From contig CM046853.1 in the NCBI GenBank assembly GCA_025617745.1, positions 62,939,024 through 63,003,023 on the forward strand: DNA of 64,000 bases. Direction: 5' to 3'. The number at the start of each line of letters is the position of its first letter. Within the stretch, counting starts at the first letter, position 1. Origin of the DNA: Heliocidaris erythrogramma. Lineage: Eukaryota > Echinodermata > Echinoidea > Camarodonta > Echinometridae. The notes under the pieces were generated by a model, which worked only from the letters and a program-made list of their open reading frames with translations, was not told the origin of the DNA and made no database searches. Position numbers and translations under genes: made by a program. Of the stretch, positions 33,701 to 45,623 are shown piece after piece.

Positions 33701-36667
33701 TCTGATGATTATAAAAACAACATAAATAAAAGCTCTTCTAAGCATCTGGAATATCCGAGGATTCGCCAGAAATATAGCGATGTTTTGATGTCGTCACACT
33801 AGAGATCGATCCTGCTTAAGCAGACGACGTCCTATAATGAATGAACGTAATTGCAATGCAATTATTTATCAAATTATAAAGGGTTGGTATATTTAAACAT
33901 GACCTTATTTCACACCATTCTAAAAGGGAAAGTGAAACTGATTCTGATAACTAAAACCGTTTGATTGTAAATACACATGAGAAGGGTCAATGATCAATGA
34001 AATAAACCCCATTTTGAAATTGAAAAGCCCTCCGAATAATAGCACGTATGGTATTCGTTCCCTCTTGAAACGCCGAACATGCCCCGGTGCAAGCAGCTGA
34101 AAATACAATGGCGTCTTATTTTGTTTACAAGTGACTGATTCCTTTATTTTTTTAACGCTGCATTTTTCATCAAAATAATACCATACACGAAGTTAAGAGT
34201 GAGGCAACAGACTAACATTAAGACTGACGCTAGTCAAGTAAGAGAAATAAGTGAAGAGGAGATGACAAAACAGGCACTGAAAAATGTGTAAGATGTTATG
34301 GGACATCGTCTGCTTAGACAGGACTGGCCCCTGGTGTGTCGTCACACATCTCAGCAGCGTTCGAGGAGCTCTTCAGCTGCTATATCGGGGGCTGTATTTT
34401 ACCGTTTTATAATTGATAATAATCATTACTTCAAATGTTTCCAAGCGTTGAATTTGGATAACCTTGTTTAATTTATGCCATCTATGCAATAAAAAGTATT
34501 AAGCCAATATTTACTTTGATGGAATTTTCTTGTAATGTGATTTAAGATAAAACAAAACAAAACTGATGAATATCGACCTGATGGAGGTTCCGTAAGGCTT
34601 ATATAGACACAAACGTAACTGGCAAAGGCCTGGAATGAAATCAGGAGTATTGTTATTTTCGGACTGTTTTATTCTTAGCTGTTCCGTTTATTCCTTTCCC
34701 ACAGTTTTACAAGCCTTGGCGGCAAAGAAAAGGCAAGGTAAGACCAAAACTTTTCATAACTGTTAGTCTTCTTCAGGCTGATTTAGAAGGGACAAAATCG
34801 GCCGTCCAAATCTCCTTTAAAAAATAGTTAGTTGAAATCTACGCTGCGGCAATTTCACGAACGACTGGTTTATATTTTGGCTTGAAGGGCTAGCCGAATA
34901 TGTTGAGCACTTTTGGGGAAGACAGATCGATCGCACACCGGGTCGAATTTCGGTTTAACCACTTCCCACCTTGATAACATGGTAGGAAGATCATTTTGAT
35001 GTATCACATAATCGAAGATTCTGTATAATATACCGACAGCCCAGAAGACGAACATTTTCGGTTTGGCGGGCTTTCTGGAAAGTTGTCTGAATGCCCACGA
35101 GACCGACAGCCGGCCTCGCGGGCCTTCTGACATTTTCTGATTGTTCACTATAGACCGACATTGCCGGTCCCGTGTGATGGCGGTCTCGTGAGCCTTGGAT
35201 CTACTGGGATGTCCCGACAATAAATTACCAACGGAGGTGTGCATGAATAGGCCTATCATAATTTTTCTTATAGGCTAACTTGATATTTATAGACAGATGT
35301 TGTTTGTGTGGTTTATTAAAACGCTTTGCGTCAGATAGGTTGACAAAAGATTAAGCATTGGGGACAGGCAAAGAGAGGAAATCTACATTCAAATTTCAAA
35401 ACATAATAAATGTGTGCAGTTTGAATTCGGTACCCTCTTTTTTGCAGACATGAACGCAGCCGAACAAACACTTCTTTCCGATATGCAAACATTTGAAGGT
35501 GAGGGAATAACTCTAGATGAAATCGTAAACGATCTCGAGGACAAGAAGAACAACCATGGCCAAGGACTGCTAGTGGAACCACGAGACGGTATGATGAGTC
35601 TGTATGTATAATATTTATAAAGGTCAAGGGGTACATTGGCGGTTCCGAGGGGGGGGGGGGGGGGGTGACGGGGATCTGGATCCTAACACTTTTTTGCTTG
35701 TCAGAGATTTGGGGGAATTGGACCCCTTTTTATGGTTGATAAGTTTTTTACTTTGTTTCTCAGACTTTATTGGGAATTGGACCCCCCCCCCCCCCCCTTT
35801 ACAAAATCCTGGATCCGCCAATGAGTTATATATGCCTTGCTGCATTTGATTTGATTTGATTTATTGGTATCCAATTATAATCTTTGTAAATACACACTTT
35901 AATGAACATTAAACTTGGATATAATTTTTTCAATGCATGTAAGAAATAATATTAACACACTGAATTCATGATAAATACAATTACATAAAGGAGTGCTGCA
36001 ACGTATATGCACGAAGCTTGATGTCATTGCAACCCTCGGATACAACTTACAAAAATAAAATAGATCAATGATTAAAATATACTCACTGATTAATTGATAT
36101 TTATGAAAGAATTTTGCTTGTAATTAAGTTATTACTGACACTCACTAGTAAATTACCTCGAAGACTAAGTTATTCTCGTATCTTAATTGAATACACTACA
36201 CATTCGTTGAATCATCAATAAGCTCAATTACTGTGAATAGCAAAACAACTGTTTTGTGTTTTATGTATTCAATCTCATCTTATAATCTGTAATGCACGTA
36301 CCCAGTAATGTTAGATAAAGAAGGTATGAAAGGTTTTATTTTTTTATCAAATGATTTACTTTTGTTTATAAAAGCAATAGATGAAACTGACGATGAAGAA
36401 GGGGCACTGTTTGGAAAGTACAGAGAGGACGACGTGGACGACGTTGACAACGAAGAAGCCACGGTGGTCGATAAAGACCCAGCACTATCTCTTCAGGAAT
36501 TGCAAAAGATCGGCAACGAAGGCATCAACGACGTGGAGCATGAGGTCGACGATGATGAGGAGGAGGAGGAGGATGAGGACGCCGATGATCTGCTGATGGA
36601 ACTCGTGTCGAACCTGAACACTTCACTTAAGAATTTCCAAGAGCACAAGGCTTCATTGCCTAAATAG
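30710..36667 (+). CDS. Downstream phase-1 exons of the secreted acidic gene (alternative 3' ends)
   Basis: An internal donor at 29975/29976 (CAAA then GTAACT, phase 1) would bypass the short-form stop. Exons that accept phase 1: 30710-30721 (donor GTAATG) or 30710-30805 (donor GTAGTG); 34705-34737 (VLQALAAKKRQ); 35448-35588 (DMNAAEQTLLSDMQTFEGE); and 36381-36667, ending TAG. All internal ones start and end in phase 1, and the chained frame stays open: 1200 nt, 399 aa (427 aa with the longer exon 7). Alternatively 30710 runs on as a last exon to TAA at 30879, with AATAAA at 30959 (298 aa). The last exon is again D/E-rich (DDDEEEEEDEDADD) and ends LNTSLKNFQEHKASLPK. Dibasic KKR and KK could be prohormone cleavage sites. 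No new initiator or signal peptide was seen here, which favours one gene over two; this is inference. Confidence 0.6.
31122..32930. mobile_element. 1.8-kb foldback with ~310-nt inverted arms
   Basis: Arm 31122-31437 (GGCTTGTCTCGAATGGGTGG to AAAAAGCTTTT) is repeated inverted at 32624-32930, including GAACGCGCCACTTCGAGACA and ACTCTTGCTGGTTTTTTCGT. The spacer holds the MITE at 31477-31797 and G-rich GGGATAGGGGG repeats (32450-32590). No ORF. It lies in the intron before the exon at 34705. Confidence 0.75.
31477..31797 (-). mobile_element. MITE, ATAAGCCAGTTC family, copy 2 (inverted)
   Basis: This is the reverse complement of 4387-4705, with intact ends ATAAGCCAGTTCGGGGTT and AACCCCGAACTGGCTTAT. 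It lies between the arms of the foldback at 31122-32930, within an intron of the secreted acidic gene. Confidence 0.8.
33153..33466. repeat. Two neighbouring palindromic units sharing one core, in TA-rich DNA
   Basis: Unit A (33153-33287) is bounded by GGGTACATTAGG and CCTAATGTACCC. Unit B (33331-33466) is bounded by ATTCCACTG and CAGTGGAAT. Both contain TTATGACGGAATAAACCGCA, in opposite orientation. (TA)n tracts separate and flank them. Confidence 0.7.
33797..34345. mobile_element. Possible MITE, ~550 nt
   Basis: The left end CCTGCTTAAGCAGACGACGT is mirrored by CATCGTCTGCTTAGACAGG, and GTCGTCACAC occurs at both ends in opposite orientation. Non-coding, AT-rich middle. Confidence 0.45.
35630..35823. 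mobile_element. hAT-type element, same family, in an intron of the secreted gene
   Basis: Ends CATTGGCGGTTCCGAGG and CTGGATCCGCCAATG surround a G run, CTTGTCAGAGATTTGGGGGA and a C run. No clear target duplication. It begins 41 nt after the exon ending at 35588. Confidence 0.6.
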
Positions 36668-36751
36668 CCACATGATCTGTGAGATATTGCAGATTACCCA
36701 AGCATATAAAAAGCCTAATGAATGATCTATTAAAGGCCAAGTCCACCTTAA

Positions 36752-37290
36752 CAAAAAATTGATTTGAATAAATAGAGAAAAATCCAACAAGCATAACACT
36801 GAAAATTTCATCAAAATAGGATGTAAAATAAGAAAGTTATGGTATTTTAAAGTTTCGCTTAATTTCGCAAAACAGTTATATGCACATCCTGCTCAGTATG
36901 GAAATGAGGGAACCAGTGACGTCACCCACTCACTATTTCTGTTGTATTTTATTATTTCTGCAGATTTCACAATTAGGAAGCTCTCACTGAATTGTGTATA
37001 GGTTGCAACAATTTCAATTACACATGTTCAGCGAGGAATCAAACCTTGTTTCACATTATAACAAGGAAAAATTAAAATATTTCGTATTTCATGTAATAAA
37101 ATACAAAAGAAATAGTGAGTGGGTGACGTCACTGGTTCCCTCATTTCCATACTGAGCAGGATGTGCATACACCTGTTTTGCGAAATTAAGCGAAACTTTA
37201 AAATACCATAACTTTCTTATTTTACATCCTATTTTGATGAAATTTTCAGTGTTATGCTTGTTGGATTTTTCTCTGTTTATTCAAATTATT
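36752..37290. mobile_element. Foldback element with ~185-nt arms, just after the secreted gene
   Basis: Left arm about 36766-36948 and right arm about 37107-37288 are inverted copies (CATCCTGCTCAGTATGGAAA; GTGACGTCACCCACTCACTA; AAGTTTCGCTTAATTTCGC). The left end continues outward to AAGGCCAAGTCCACCTTAAC; the right end lacks that tip. It starts 85 nt after the last stop codon, so it may form part of a 3' UTR. Confidence 0.75.
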
Positions 37291-38740
37291 CAAAAAAGAG
37301 AAGCGGATTTGTGAAGTCTGAACAAAATAGCATAAACAATAAGAAAACTATTAATCTCTGAAAGTTGATATTACTATATGCATTTGGCCGGGAACTTCAA
37401 CTGTGGATTGATAATGTCACTGAGACACTGAGATGTATATTTATTTGGTCAATTTTCCCATTGGTCCTACACACAAAATGACCAAAAATGTAATCCCACA
37501 GCAAAGGTTCTTTAAATTTGAGGACTATAGCAACATGCCATTCTACTGATTCTAGGCATGTGCTAGCAAATTTATTAAGTATTGAACAAAATAATGTAAG
37601 AGTTGTCCCATACATAAACGTGTATTGAAATTGACATAGATTTAGTGCTCTTATACAGTATTTCAAATATTTATATAAACTTTCTTTTTATTGCTCCGCC
37701 TTCTTTCAAACTTTCGTAAACCGGTTCCATTTATTTTTCTGCTTTACACAGCCGAAATGATACAAAGGTTGGAATACCCTTTGATTATTATTTGCCCAAG
37801 TCACTCCGGTTGGCGTATATCCAGCGTAGAGCGAAGGCAGCATGACACCTCTCCCATTTTCAGACACAGGACCCGGGGTTACATTTGGATGTCCTGGTAC
37901 AACCCCCCCCCCCCTACGTCCAAAGGAGATTCCACCCCTCCTTATTCATGAATTTCTGATTAGATCTACGCCCCTGAAAAATAGTCTCGTCCAGGCAGTG
38001 TCGTAGCTTGTATGGTCCAGGAATTGAGGGGGCTCACTGGCATCATTGGGGGCACCGATTTTAATTGATGAGCGAATCATCAACAACGCCTCCGAATCAT
38101 CTGGGGAGGATGTGGGATAATAATTACCCTGTCGTCTTTTTAACACTTCCCTCCCCATTCTCTCTTTTCCCCCCATTTCCCCCTTTTTTCTACCTTTTTC
38201 TTAATTAGGGGGCATGTGCCCCGGCGAGAGCCCCCGTAGCTATGCCATGATATCCACCCGCAAAGGTAATATTATGTTATTCTTGACGACCAGCCTTAGG
38301 GTCACACCCCTTTAATTTCTGCATTTTACATGCAATTTGTGTTCAAATCATATACATCACTCATCTTTTGACAAATTAATTCGTTACTTAAATTTTATTA
38401 CATCCTACGTATATTTTGTTTTCCCGTGCCACCAAGATCATTATAATAAAAAAAAGCAATATCATCTGATTTTTAATGGCTATTTTACAGCCGGACAAAT
38501 CGTTGTTTGATGCTAGCAATCTTACCCATGTACATCCGGCTTTGTATAGTTGAAGTCTTTTGCCATTTGTTATCATAATTTATTTCAAGAAAATAAGGAT
38601 TTCTTATTTCCCGAATAAACTTCATGCTTATTCATGTAGTGTAAAGGGAAATAAAATGTCTTGTGTTTAACGGTTTAGTACTCGTTCATTACTTAGTCTG
38701 GCGTCGTGTGTCGGAGAGTGAATGCACATGGAAAGGAATA

Positions 38741-38742
38741 AT

Positions 38743-38776
<34 letters not shown>
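38741..38776 (+). repeat. (GA)n microsatellite
   Basis: AGAGAGAGAGAGAAAGAGAG run. Confidence 0.85.
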
Positions 38777-38830
38777 CAGTGAAGATTTTTATACATCAGT
38801 GTAGAAGAGAAAGAGTTATACCAACACGCA

Positions 38831-39091
38831 GGGGATCCAGCATTTAGTATAAGGGGGGGGGGCACAAATGCAGACCTCCAAAATTTGCTCAGTGGGGTGG
38901 GGGGGGGGGGTTTATGGGGGTCCAGCTTCCCTCCATAATTCTCTGACAAGCAAAAAAAAAAAAAAAAAAAAAAAGGATTTCATTCTAAAAAGGGGGGGGG
39001 GGGCACAATCGATAAAAGGGCGGATACTTTATGGTAAAAATGCATACTTTTCGGGGGCACGGGCCGAAAATGCCCCACTGGATCCGCCACT
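38831..39091. mobile_element. hAT-type element, same family
   Basis: The right end is CCACTGGATCCGCCACTG and the left end CAGGGGATCCAGC. Flanks CCAACACG and CCCACACG differ at one of eight positions, a decayed 8-bp duplication. It contains the shared CATAATTCTCTGACAAGC block, long G runs and a 20-plus A tract. Confidence 0.65.
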
Positions 39092-39350
39092 GCCCACACG
39101 TCGTGTGTCTGGACAGGTCGGTTATTCGGAAAGGTCACTTTTTAAACAGTAAATCGAACAAATTTTCATGCAAATTTTCATGAATCTTTCACAAGATATA
39201 GGCTAACAAAAGTATAAATCATAATTCCTATCTGATATTAATGTTATTTGATGCATATTTTTAGGGTAAAATCCGACGGTAATGTTCGTGTCACCAAAAT
39301 TTGCCGCGATTTACTGGACCGTTATTGACTCCGTACGACGTAATCATATA

Positions 39351-39457
39351 CAGAGGCGGCAGAACGTTGGGCTCGAACAATGGAAGTGGAGGGGCACCTT
39401 TTATCCGCCAAACAAAAGGTGCACCCCATTGTCCAAGCCCAACGTTCCGCCGCCTCT
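39351..39457. mobile_element. 107-nt palindromic element, hAT-like ends
   Basis: CAGAGGCGGC, GAACGTTGGGCT, GAACAATGG and GGGGCACCTTTT are each mirrored on the other side. ATATAC flanks both ends. It lies about 360 nt upstream of the acetyltransferase start codon. Confidence 0.6.
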
Positions 39458-39814
39458 GATATACGACCACTAAAAAGAGAGAAAAAATACTTATATCAAG
39501 AATTTATGAATAACATAAACCACAGGTGCATTAAAATATTAATCTAAAAAAAGAAGAAAATGTGTTAATATTCTTAATGGCAAATAATGAACGTCAATGA
39601 TAATAAACAACAACTAAATTCAAAATGGTTCCTGGCATGTAATCGCGAAAGCACGTGGAGAGACTTTATAATCTGGTACTTCAAACAAAAGGGAACCCTT
39701 GACCTCTTGATTTCAACTGATCGTGCAACCCTAACTCTTTTGTTGCATAAATTTTGGGCATTTCCTCCCGTCTGCTGCAGTCGCGATTTCGGGTCCACTC
39801 TATTCGTTTCGAAC

Positions 39815-42800
39815 ATGGCACTATACGTAGTTCGCAGAGGACGAAAAGAGGACTGCGATGATTTATTTCGACTGATCTTGGGACTTTCAGACCACGAAGG
39901 AGTATCGAACCCATCAATGACGAAAGACAGTGAGTAAAGCCAAAGACTTTTAATAGTATCAAGACATATTACTCTCACCTACTTCCGTAGTACATTTTGG
40001 CAGGTGTAAATTGCTGTGTTAAAAAGACTCAAGGGGAAAATACGTTCGCCGTAGGTATATAACGCGTGAGAAGATGTCTAATTTTTTTCTTTGTATTTCA
40101 TATCTTACTCTCTCTTTTCTAAGTTTGATTTTCGTACGAGAGAAAGGATGGATAGTTCAAAAAACAATTTTTGAACCTTTATTGTCAATAAATGCCACTA
40201 TGAATCCCCAGGATCATTCCTGCTTTTTGACAGTCATCTGTCATAGGGTTAACACGTGAAAACGGGGATTTTAAGAATGATTATAGTTTCCCTAGTATAC
40301 CTTGAATTTATTGTAAATGTGGTTTACATGTAATTTGAGACTCTGAAAAAGCTGAATGAAGGCTCAAACAGTGGAATAGACCCCGCCTAAATAAACGGGA
40401 ATATGCATGTTTTTTGCCTTCCAGCTGCCATAGGTTAACCATTGGCTGCCATAGGTTTACACGCGAAAACAAGGAATATTAGGATGGTTATAATAATAGA
40501 TCATTCGTATTTTTCTTTTACTTCTCGCCAGCCTTTTTTTTATTGTGTACTTAAGGTATACCAGTGGGGTTTCAAAAAGGGGGCCCGGCCGATTCCCCCC
40601 CCCCCGGATCCGCCCCGCTATTCTGTCATGGATGTGAATGGGATTGCATAGTGTTGGTGGTCGATCTCATTAAAATGTAGATATTGAAAAAAAACAATAA
40701 GAGATCATTATTTTGTCCTCATTTCTATTGGAGTCATTTTTACAGATCGGTCTTAAGAGAGAATAAGAGAATAACAGGATATAAGAGAATAAGAGAGTAT
40801 AAGAAAATGAAAGCCTGTGCGGAGGGGGGGGGGGGGGAGAGACAAGGAGAGCTGGGTGCGGGCAAGGCAGAATAGGACTGGTAATAAACGAATTATATCA
40901 TCAGCTGCTATTGTTGGTTACTAGTTAATTCACTTCAAAGTACGGAGGTCGTTTTTTCCGTTTTCATCATTATTGGTAGCCATTAGTCCCTATTGCGCTG
41001 GTTAGGGCTTCGGAGCAAGCCCCTATACACTGTTTTCTTCGCCTGCCGTCTCAAACTGCTACAGCAGAATATTACAAATAACCCACCGTCAGTTATTTAT
41101 ATTGGTGGCGTATCCAGGAGAGCAGGGGGAGGGGAGGGGGCTCACGCCTGACGAAACAAAACAATCATCAGATGCCTTCTTTTTTGAGATTTCGGGCATG
41201 CAAGGGGAAAAAAGTTGTCACACATTTCCTTTCATTGGATGTGTAACTAAGAAAAGTAATGTCAGATTTGGTTTTGGCTGGCAAGTAGTAGGGGCACGTG
41301 CATTCAGGGATATACCACCAATAAAAACTACGAGAATCCTGGATACGGATCTCTTAATTAATCAGTATATTTATATAAAGAATAAGCCCAACAGATTTAC
41401 ATTATAGGTCTATAATCCCTTTAATTTGCAATAATCATGATATCAAATGAAATATTCTGATTTCGAAAAATAAAGACAGCATTTTATTATCATCATGTTT
41501 TGTTTTTCTTGGCATTCCCCTCAGATAGCGCAGTGTTTGGTCATATAGAGCTTAACATCAGGGAAAATGTTTGAACCACGCCCCCCCCCCCCCCTCGCAT
41601 AAATGTTTCACAGCGAATAACTTTAACAAAAATACAAACATCTCTCTTGGCTCCCTCTCCTCCCTGGTGCGGTTAGAGTTGATTCCTATCTGCTTTGGGA
41701 CATAAGTTTGTATATGAAGGGACAATATCAAGAGTATGCCCTTTTACAGCTTTACCAATAAAGAAAAAAAAACAGGTGTCCAACTTGGCAACCTTTGCCT
41801 GTAACAGGAATAACAATTTGATATTTTATTATTGCTAGGTTTTTTGTGATTTAACACTGCATGGATAAAGAGGAGCCATGAAGTTAAGAGCAGGCTGTCT
41901 GTCATGCATGTGGTCTGCAGTCAAATATATTGCTGTACACACGGGCGACCCCCCCCCCCCCCCCCCAAAAAAAAAAAAAAAAAAAAAAAAAGAAAGAAAG
42001 AAAAAAAAAAAAAAAAAGAAAAGAAAGAAAAGAAACAAAGGAAACGCATTTACGGTGTCGACTGGGCCAAAATAAGGAAAAAAGATATGTCTGGTAAACT
42101 TCAGAGGTTAAAATGAGGTAGACCTTGTTTAGGGGATATGTTCGAGGAGGTTAAACTTGTTTAGGGGTTAATTTCTCTCATCCCCTCCCCCTCCCCCCCC
42201 CCCCAACAGAATTTCAACAATGAAAAAAACTGATTATGATTAGACGTTTTGAGTCCAACAGTCAAAAAGGTAAGCAGAGCTAATATTGGGGCACGTGTAA
42301 GGCCAAACGGTGAACTTTTGCACATAATTTGCAAATTATGAGTAGATGGGTGAAGTAACAATGGACGTAGCTGTACGAGCTCCTGATTGGCTTATCATTC
42401 TGGTACTGGCCTACGGAGCTGTACATGGGATGCATATACTGTGTGTGGAGGGGGATATAAAAAAAAAACTAGATCTAAATACAGTGTATCACCATTTCTC
42501 ACATACTGTGAGCCATGCAAACCACCCTCGGAGTTTGCTTAAGTATACCTTCCAGGGTCAACTAAGATTGTAAATATTGAATGAATAAAAAGGGAAAAAA
42601 ATCGGCAGGTGTGATCAGGTTTTTTTAAAACCTTGCATATGTTCTTTGTATATATGGGACTACACACATCTTACATTACACAAGTGGTCTATTGCACTCA
42701 TTCCACCTGTGCACTGATTAACATGAAGGCAAAATTTTGCCTTCTGCACTCATATAGTATGAAGAGTATGGTTTTGAAATGACCATGCAGTTGGAATTAC

Positions 42801-45220
42801 ATTTGAATAGGTAGGGCTCAAGTTCGCACCCGGTATGGAAATATCCAAAGTTGCATGGTTTGGCTTAGCTTCAATGACATTGACATGATTGAGGAAACTT
42901 TATGGTGGAAATAAAATGTCACGACCCTCTGAGCTAGATGGATGTATTAAATTTCTATTTCTGCATCATTTTTTCTCAAGCAAGCATCATTCCCGCTTTT
43001 GAAATTTTTCCTGTCATTTTTTTAAATACATATTTATTCTGTGGGCCTGCTATGACATATTTAATGTTAGATGAAATTAGATCTTCCTGAGCGATCTATA
43101 ATCAACTCTGGTCTTTGCTCTGTAAAATTGAAATAGTATTACAAAAAAAAAGGTATAGGTCTTTGTTCATTTGATGCAATCTCATAAAAATTTCGAATGC
43201 CTCTAATTCTATCACTCAATGCAGTCATTCTAGAAGATGCTTTCGGTGACAGACCTTACCTTGATTTTATCGTCGGAGAATTCCAACCAGTGGCAACTTC
43301 TGGTGTTGCTGGGGGAGGAGAAAGAAGGGTCGTCGCCTTTGCCTCGATTAGCAGATTCAATCACAGGATCTGCTGCGGTCGCACTGCATATCTCAGTGGT
43401 CTTTACATCGACGAAGGACACAGAGGTAGAGAAAACTAGGATGATTTATGTCGTCCTGTCACTTTAATCCTTTTGATTATATATCAAGAAGCCAAATTTT
43501 GTGGGTTTTTTTTAAAATTATTTATCTCTAAGTCGATTCAGTCGGTGATTAATGTGTTTTAAATAGAGGGGTGACAGTAAATCAATTATACGTGTATAGG
43601 CCTACTATAGGTTGGAGAGCCCCCTCCCCCACCCCCGAATAAAGTTTTAGGGGTGTTCCTCGTGCCTGAACCCCCTGGATCCTCCATCACTACTTCAGAA
43701 TATTTTGATGTTGTTTCAGGGTTTTAATACATTTCGCATTTAACCAACCGAGTCCCTTAGTTGTTTGTGACCCACGTAACATGTACGCCACTGCTGACGT
43801 CGACGATCAGGGCACGTAGATCATTATATGTAACTATATAGGGCTCTTTTCAAACCCTGGATTTTTTTTAATTAAATAAAAAAGCATGTTGTACATGATG
43901 TCTAAATTGCACCGAATTATATTTTGATCTCCATCTCGCATTCCCTTGAATAGTAGGCATCAAATCCCATTCACACATTCCTCTACATGAAACTGCATGA
44001 TAATGTAGGTAGGTTCCTTCATTTACCATGTTTACATGAACATTTATTTTTCAGTTTCCATAAGTAATTTTTTTCTTCACAATTCTAATATTTAATATTA
44101 AAAAAACATAAGAGTCAGTCAAATTGTCTCTATATTTGTGCATTGCCTCACTCTAGGTAAAGGCCTAGGGAGTGCTCTCATGAAGGCAGTTAGCAAGGTA
44201 AGGGGCTCATTATATTCAATTTAAAATGGTTCCATTCAAAATCAGAGTGGCAGCCACAGAGCTGCATAGCACAAAGATGTATTCGTACCACTAAATGTGG
44301 ATGACGTGCTCATTTTCAAAAATTTAATTTAATTGAGTTTAATTATTATCATTTTTTTATTATTTATTTTTTTTCTCTCTCTCTCTTTTTTTTTTTTTTT
44401 TTTTTTTTTTTGGGGGGGGGGGGGTGTTGTTTTTGACAACTCAGATTGTACCAATATTTTATAATAGAGAAAGACTACTAGCTTGGTAGTAATGTGAGAG
44501 CATGTGTTGATGACTTCTTATAAACAAGAAATGGTGAGAATGATTGATTAGGAATAAGAGCTAAACTTGAGTGGTTGAGTGGCAACTCCAGCAAAGTGCC
44601 CTGTATTAATAATAATACAAAACACACACATTATCATGAACAGTTAACACAAATGAAGTGTATGGTTAAAATGAAAACGGAAAAAAATTACCACTTACCA
44701 TGATATTAAAAAAATATTTTTTTTGGGTCTCTAATCAAGACCTTTAAAAAAGCTGTGAAATCATATTTATTTTAAATCCGCTATCAAACTTTGTAACAGG
44801 TACATTCATTACATTTTGTCTCCCTAAAAAACCACCTGGTAGTTCCCACATGGACGATTGAAGAGTATTCTGATTTGTGTTTATATACAAATTATAATGT
44901 GTTCTATAATTTAAATATTTTGTAAACGCTCCGAGCCTTATGGGAAGGGCGTACTAAATGCTTATTGTATTGTATTGTATTTCTTTTCTCTTCTTTGTTA
45001 ACAGATTTGCATCGATTGGGGCTGCGTCAGTCTCGACTTCGATGTTCTCTCCAAAAATCAACGATCTCGAAAGTTTTACTCGAGTCTTGGAGTTACGAAC
45101 ATGACAGAAAAGAAGGGCTGGGAGTATTGGCACTTCCTTGAAAAGGACATGAAAAAGTTCACTACGAGCATGGAACCGGAGTCCCCGAATGGAGTCAATA
45201 TACGACTGGAAGCGATATAG
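39815..45220 (+). CDS. Spermidine/spermine N1-acetyltransferase-like GNAT enzyme, 4 exons, 190 aa
   Basis: Exons: 39815-39929, 43225-43425, 44157-44197 and 45005-45220; phases 1,1,0; 573 nt with TAG. The N-terminus YVVRRGRKEDCDDLFRLI matches the SSAT start pattern (xVIRxAxxxDCxDIxRLI). The acetyl-CoA loop RGKGLGSALM satisfies the GNAT R/Q-x-x-G-x-G rule and follows LSGLYIDEGH. The C-terminal block has KFYSSLG, whose Tyr corresponds to the SSAT general acid, then KKGWEYWHFLEKDM, like the family's EEGWxxF region. Family role: transfer of acetyl from acetyl-CoA to polyamines or thialysine, in the cytosol. SSATs are about 170 aa; the extra length is a C-terminal tail (TSMEPESPNGVNIRLEAI). Substrate cannot be told. 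Start chosen at GAACATGG; an upstream in-frame extension has no family similarity. A second acceptor 9 nt inside exon 2 (43234) is in frame. AATAAA signals lie at 45485 and 45565. SAT1 versus SAT2 is undecided. Confidence 0.93.
41951..42034 (+). repeat. C-run followed by A-rich run
   Basis: About 16 C then more than 20 A, then AAAG units. Intron 1 of the acetyltransferase gene. Confidence 0.85.
44371..44424 (+). repeat. CT, T and G homopolymer block
   Basis: (CT)n followed by about 30 T and 12 G, in intron 3 of the acetyltransferase gene. Length is unreliable in any assembly. Confidence 0.85.
44740..44990 (+). mobile_element. Probable LINE 3' end with (TTGTA)n tail
   Basis: CGCTCCGAGCCTTATGGGAA then GGGCGTACTAAATG and a repeated ATTGT tail (44965-44982) have the same layout as LINE tails elsewhere in the window: a short GC stem, then a TAAATG-type block, then a simple-repeat tail. 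It lies in intron 3 of the acetyltransferase gene. The upstream coding part is too degraded to classify. Confidence 0.45.
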
Positions 45221-45623
45221 ACGAGCCGTTTTGCATTTGCGAGATAATGATACACATATACATGTATTTCAGAATTATTTTTTTTTACCCTTGTCAGCAA
45301 CATTGAAAAAAGAGGAGAATGGATGCTTTCTGTAACACGCCCATACCTCCGTTCTCAATACATGTATTGTATGTTCTCATCGGCTGTTCCGTCTTAACTG
45401 ATTGACGATAATTAAATACTAGTACACTGTACTCTTGTTTATTATAGAATTACCATGCAAGGATAAATTATAATTTGAAAGGAAAATAAATGAAACAAAA
45501 CAAATCGAATTGAATAGTAGTATCATGCACGATGCATTTGAAATAGAATGGTTTTAAAGAATTGAATAAAAACTTTCTTTCCATCGATTATTTCTCACTA
45601 TACCTTTGTTATAAATGTATATA

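Noticed and set aside
39587..39814. In-frame upstream extension of acetyltransferase exon 1
   Set aside because: No family similarity, starts in AT-rich DNA, and the internal ATG at 39815 aligns with the SSAT N-terminus and has a better context.
41102..41407. 101-codon frame starting MVAYPGEQGEG
   Set aside because: It begins in a GGCGTATCCAGGAG repeat end and has no domain or splice support; intron 1 of the acetyltransferase gene.
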